From: Tethya wilhelma
Taxonomy: Eukaryota; Porifera; Demospongiae; Tethyida; Tethyidae
Assembly: GCA_964030475.1 (NCBI GenBank)
Contig: CAXIPT010000002.1
Coordinates: forward strand, 20,149,552 to 20,213,551
Length of the DNA: 64,000 bases
Direction: 5' to 3'
The notes under the pieces are model-generated. The model did not search any database, was not told the DNA's origin, and saw only the letters and a program-made list of their open reading frames with translations. Within the stretch, counting starts at the first letter, position 1. Each line of letters begins with the position of its first letter. Made by a program: the position numbers and the translations under genes. This document shows positions 62,767 through 64,000 of this stretch, in pieces.

Positions 62767-63086
62767 TGTCACACAATTTAACCTTTGCTCCCTTATCAAA
62801 GTTCACACATCCGGTTGTAGACAGCGCGCGCCGAAAGCAGGCCGGCTTATGCGCGCGCATGCATACTGACCACCCACGCCACACACCACCGCACCAAGTA
62901 TACCTTACATTCGTTCCCAGGCCAAGGCCTAAGGAATGAGGCTAGACTACTTCTGCAATAATAAAGGCACATGACTAATTGACACACTATTAGCTGAGTT
63001 ATAACATAGATATCTAACAGTATGGTTACACTTATAGTGTTCTTCATGGTTTCTCAGTGATTAAAAGATGAAAGATTTGTTACGTA
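62767..63086. other. Intergenic region between crystallin-like copies, with element fragment
   Basis: This should carry the promoter of copy 1. A CpG-rich patch (GACAGCGCGCGCCG, about 62819-62832) lies 50 bp upstream of its ATG. At 62909-62943 sits a short palindrome with the ends ATTCGTTCCCAGGCC and, inverted, AGCCTCATTCCTTAGGCC. It is related to the hairpin element in the ERICH3 intron. Confidence 0.5.
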
Positions 63087-63796
63087 TTAAAAGGCAGGTA
63101 GGGGAACAGGAGAACTGACATCCATATACTGGAGCTCCACACCAATATTACTCGCCTTAGCTTTCTCCAGGACTCTGTTAGCTACGATAATGTCGTGAAT
63201 TCCAAGGCCGATATTGAAATTAATGATTCTTTCCTGGTCATTCTCTCGTCCTGGTTTCTTTCCCGTCACAACCTCTCCCAATTCAGCATACGGCTTGTCC
63301 AAAGGAGGGTAGAGGCTCTTCATGTAGACACAATATTGGCCCCAATCATCTACAATGACTTTATCCATGGCAGTGAGTACAACCCCATCCCAGCCTCTAG
63401 GTTGAACAGGCAGCACCAGTGCTCCTGGTTTCACCCACTTTTCAAAGAAGATGGCCTCCTTGACATTCCCTGTGGATGTAACAACTACATCAGCTGTTGA
63501 GATTGCTTCCTCTGCCGATCCTACCACTTTGATCTTGACCTTGTCTTTGAGAGCAGGTCCAACTTGATCAACAAAGGATTTAATGCTTGGTTCGTACTTG
63601 TCATAGATACGAATGGTATCGATTGACGGCAGAGCATTGGTGAGACAGAGAGCATTGTACTTTCCTTGTACACCAGTTCCAACAATGGCAAGGACTTTGG
63701 AGTCTTTACGAGCAAGGTACTTGACTGACACACCAGAAACTGCAGCTGTACGAATGGCAGTGATGTACGTGCCATCCATAATTGCTGTTGGAAAGC
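63087..63796 (-). CDS. Mu-crystallin/ornithine cyclodeaminase-like enzyme, copy 2 (partial)
   Basis: Only the last exon (63087-63796) is in the window; its acceptor is CAG at 63797-63799. It contains AIMDGTYITAIRTAAVSGV, the Rossmann motif IVGTGVQGKYNAL, KPGALVLPVQPRGWD and KVIVDDWGQY, ending SSPVPLPAF. The two 5' exons expected from copy 1 are not in 63797-64000 and must lie to the right. It is about 76% similar to copy 1 at protein level in the second half but nearly identical in the first 80 residues of the exon. Confidence 0.85.
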
Positions 63797-63956
63797 CTGT
63801 AGATGCAAACAACAGTAGTTAAAATAACACAAGTGGCCGGATGGCAATGCAACTAGATCCAAATATTCAGATTCATCTGAATATTCAAATTAGGAACCTT
63901 GGGGCAGTGTACATGCATTGTGCATATGGTTGTACTAGATTGTGTGGAGTATATTT

Positions 63957-64000
63957 AGCCTCGTTCCCAGGCTCCTCCCTCATGTATATTTTATACGTGA
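63957..64000. mobile_element. Start of another AGCCTCGTTCCCAGGC element, cut by window edge
   Basis: AGCCTCGTTCCCAGGC begins at 63957, matching the terminal repeat of the ERICH3-intron element. The other arm would lie beyond the window. Confidence 0.4.

Noticed and set aside
1..64000. tRNA or rRNA genes
   Set aside because: No cloverleaf-like or rRNA-like segment was recognised by eye on either strand; a dedicated covariance search was not possible here.

Overview
The window looks like nuclear DNA of an early-branching animal, most likely a sponge. This is inferred from gene content and architecture; no taxonomic marker was searched. The evidence is: multi-exon genes with mostly 50-200 bp GT-AG introns; clear animal orthologues (DIDO1/PHF3-type PHD protein, NUP42, ERICH3, TRMT11, INTS9, GTPBP6, mu-crystallin-like enzymes); orphan YWTD/EGF/mucin-like receptors; and abundant dinucleotide microsatellites. 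Several microsatellites carry N characters or gaps, so this is a draft assembly.

Layout (strand): DIDO1-like (-, runs off the left edge) | polyamine oxidase-like copy 1 (+) | copy 2, a pseudogene (-) | copy 3 (-) | NUP42 (+) | ERICH3 (-) | TRMT11 (+) | INTS9 (-, interrupted by an assembly gap) | small unidentified gene (+) | membrane sulfotransferase (-) | very long unidentified gene with a GNAT-like domain and a C-terminal membrane anchor (+) | GTPBP6/HflX (-) | orphan receptor A (-) | orphan receptor B (-) | orphan receptor C (+) | mu-crystallin/ornithine cyclodeaminase-like copy 1 (-) | copy 2 (-, runs off the right edge).

The left half is compact. Divergent pairs share short promoters (93 bp between the start codons of oxidase copy 3 and NUP42; about 190 bp between the sulfotransferase and the long gene). 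Convergent pairs end 100-300 bp apart. The right half (35-61 kb) is looser. It is dominated by three paralogous single-pass receptors: signal peptide, YWTD beta-propeller exons, EGF modules in A and B only, Ser/Thr-rich mucin-like stalk, transmembrane helix, short Ser-rich tail. No pathway links all the genes. The local stories are three tandem families (oxidases, receptors, crystallin-like enzymes) evolving by duplication, decay, apparent gene conversion and repeat expansion, plus two ciliary candidates (ERICH3 and, tentatively, the small gene at 20.1 kb).

The points most worth a second look are the receptor cluster, the unidentified GNAT/tail-anchored giant, repeated use of dinucleotide microsatellites as 3' splice-site tracts, gene-conversion signatures in two families, two GC-AG introns, and several undescribed hairpin elements. 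Exon borders were read by eye from splice signals, phase and remembered family similarity. No alignment was run.
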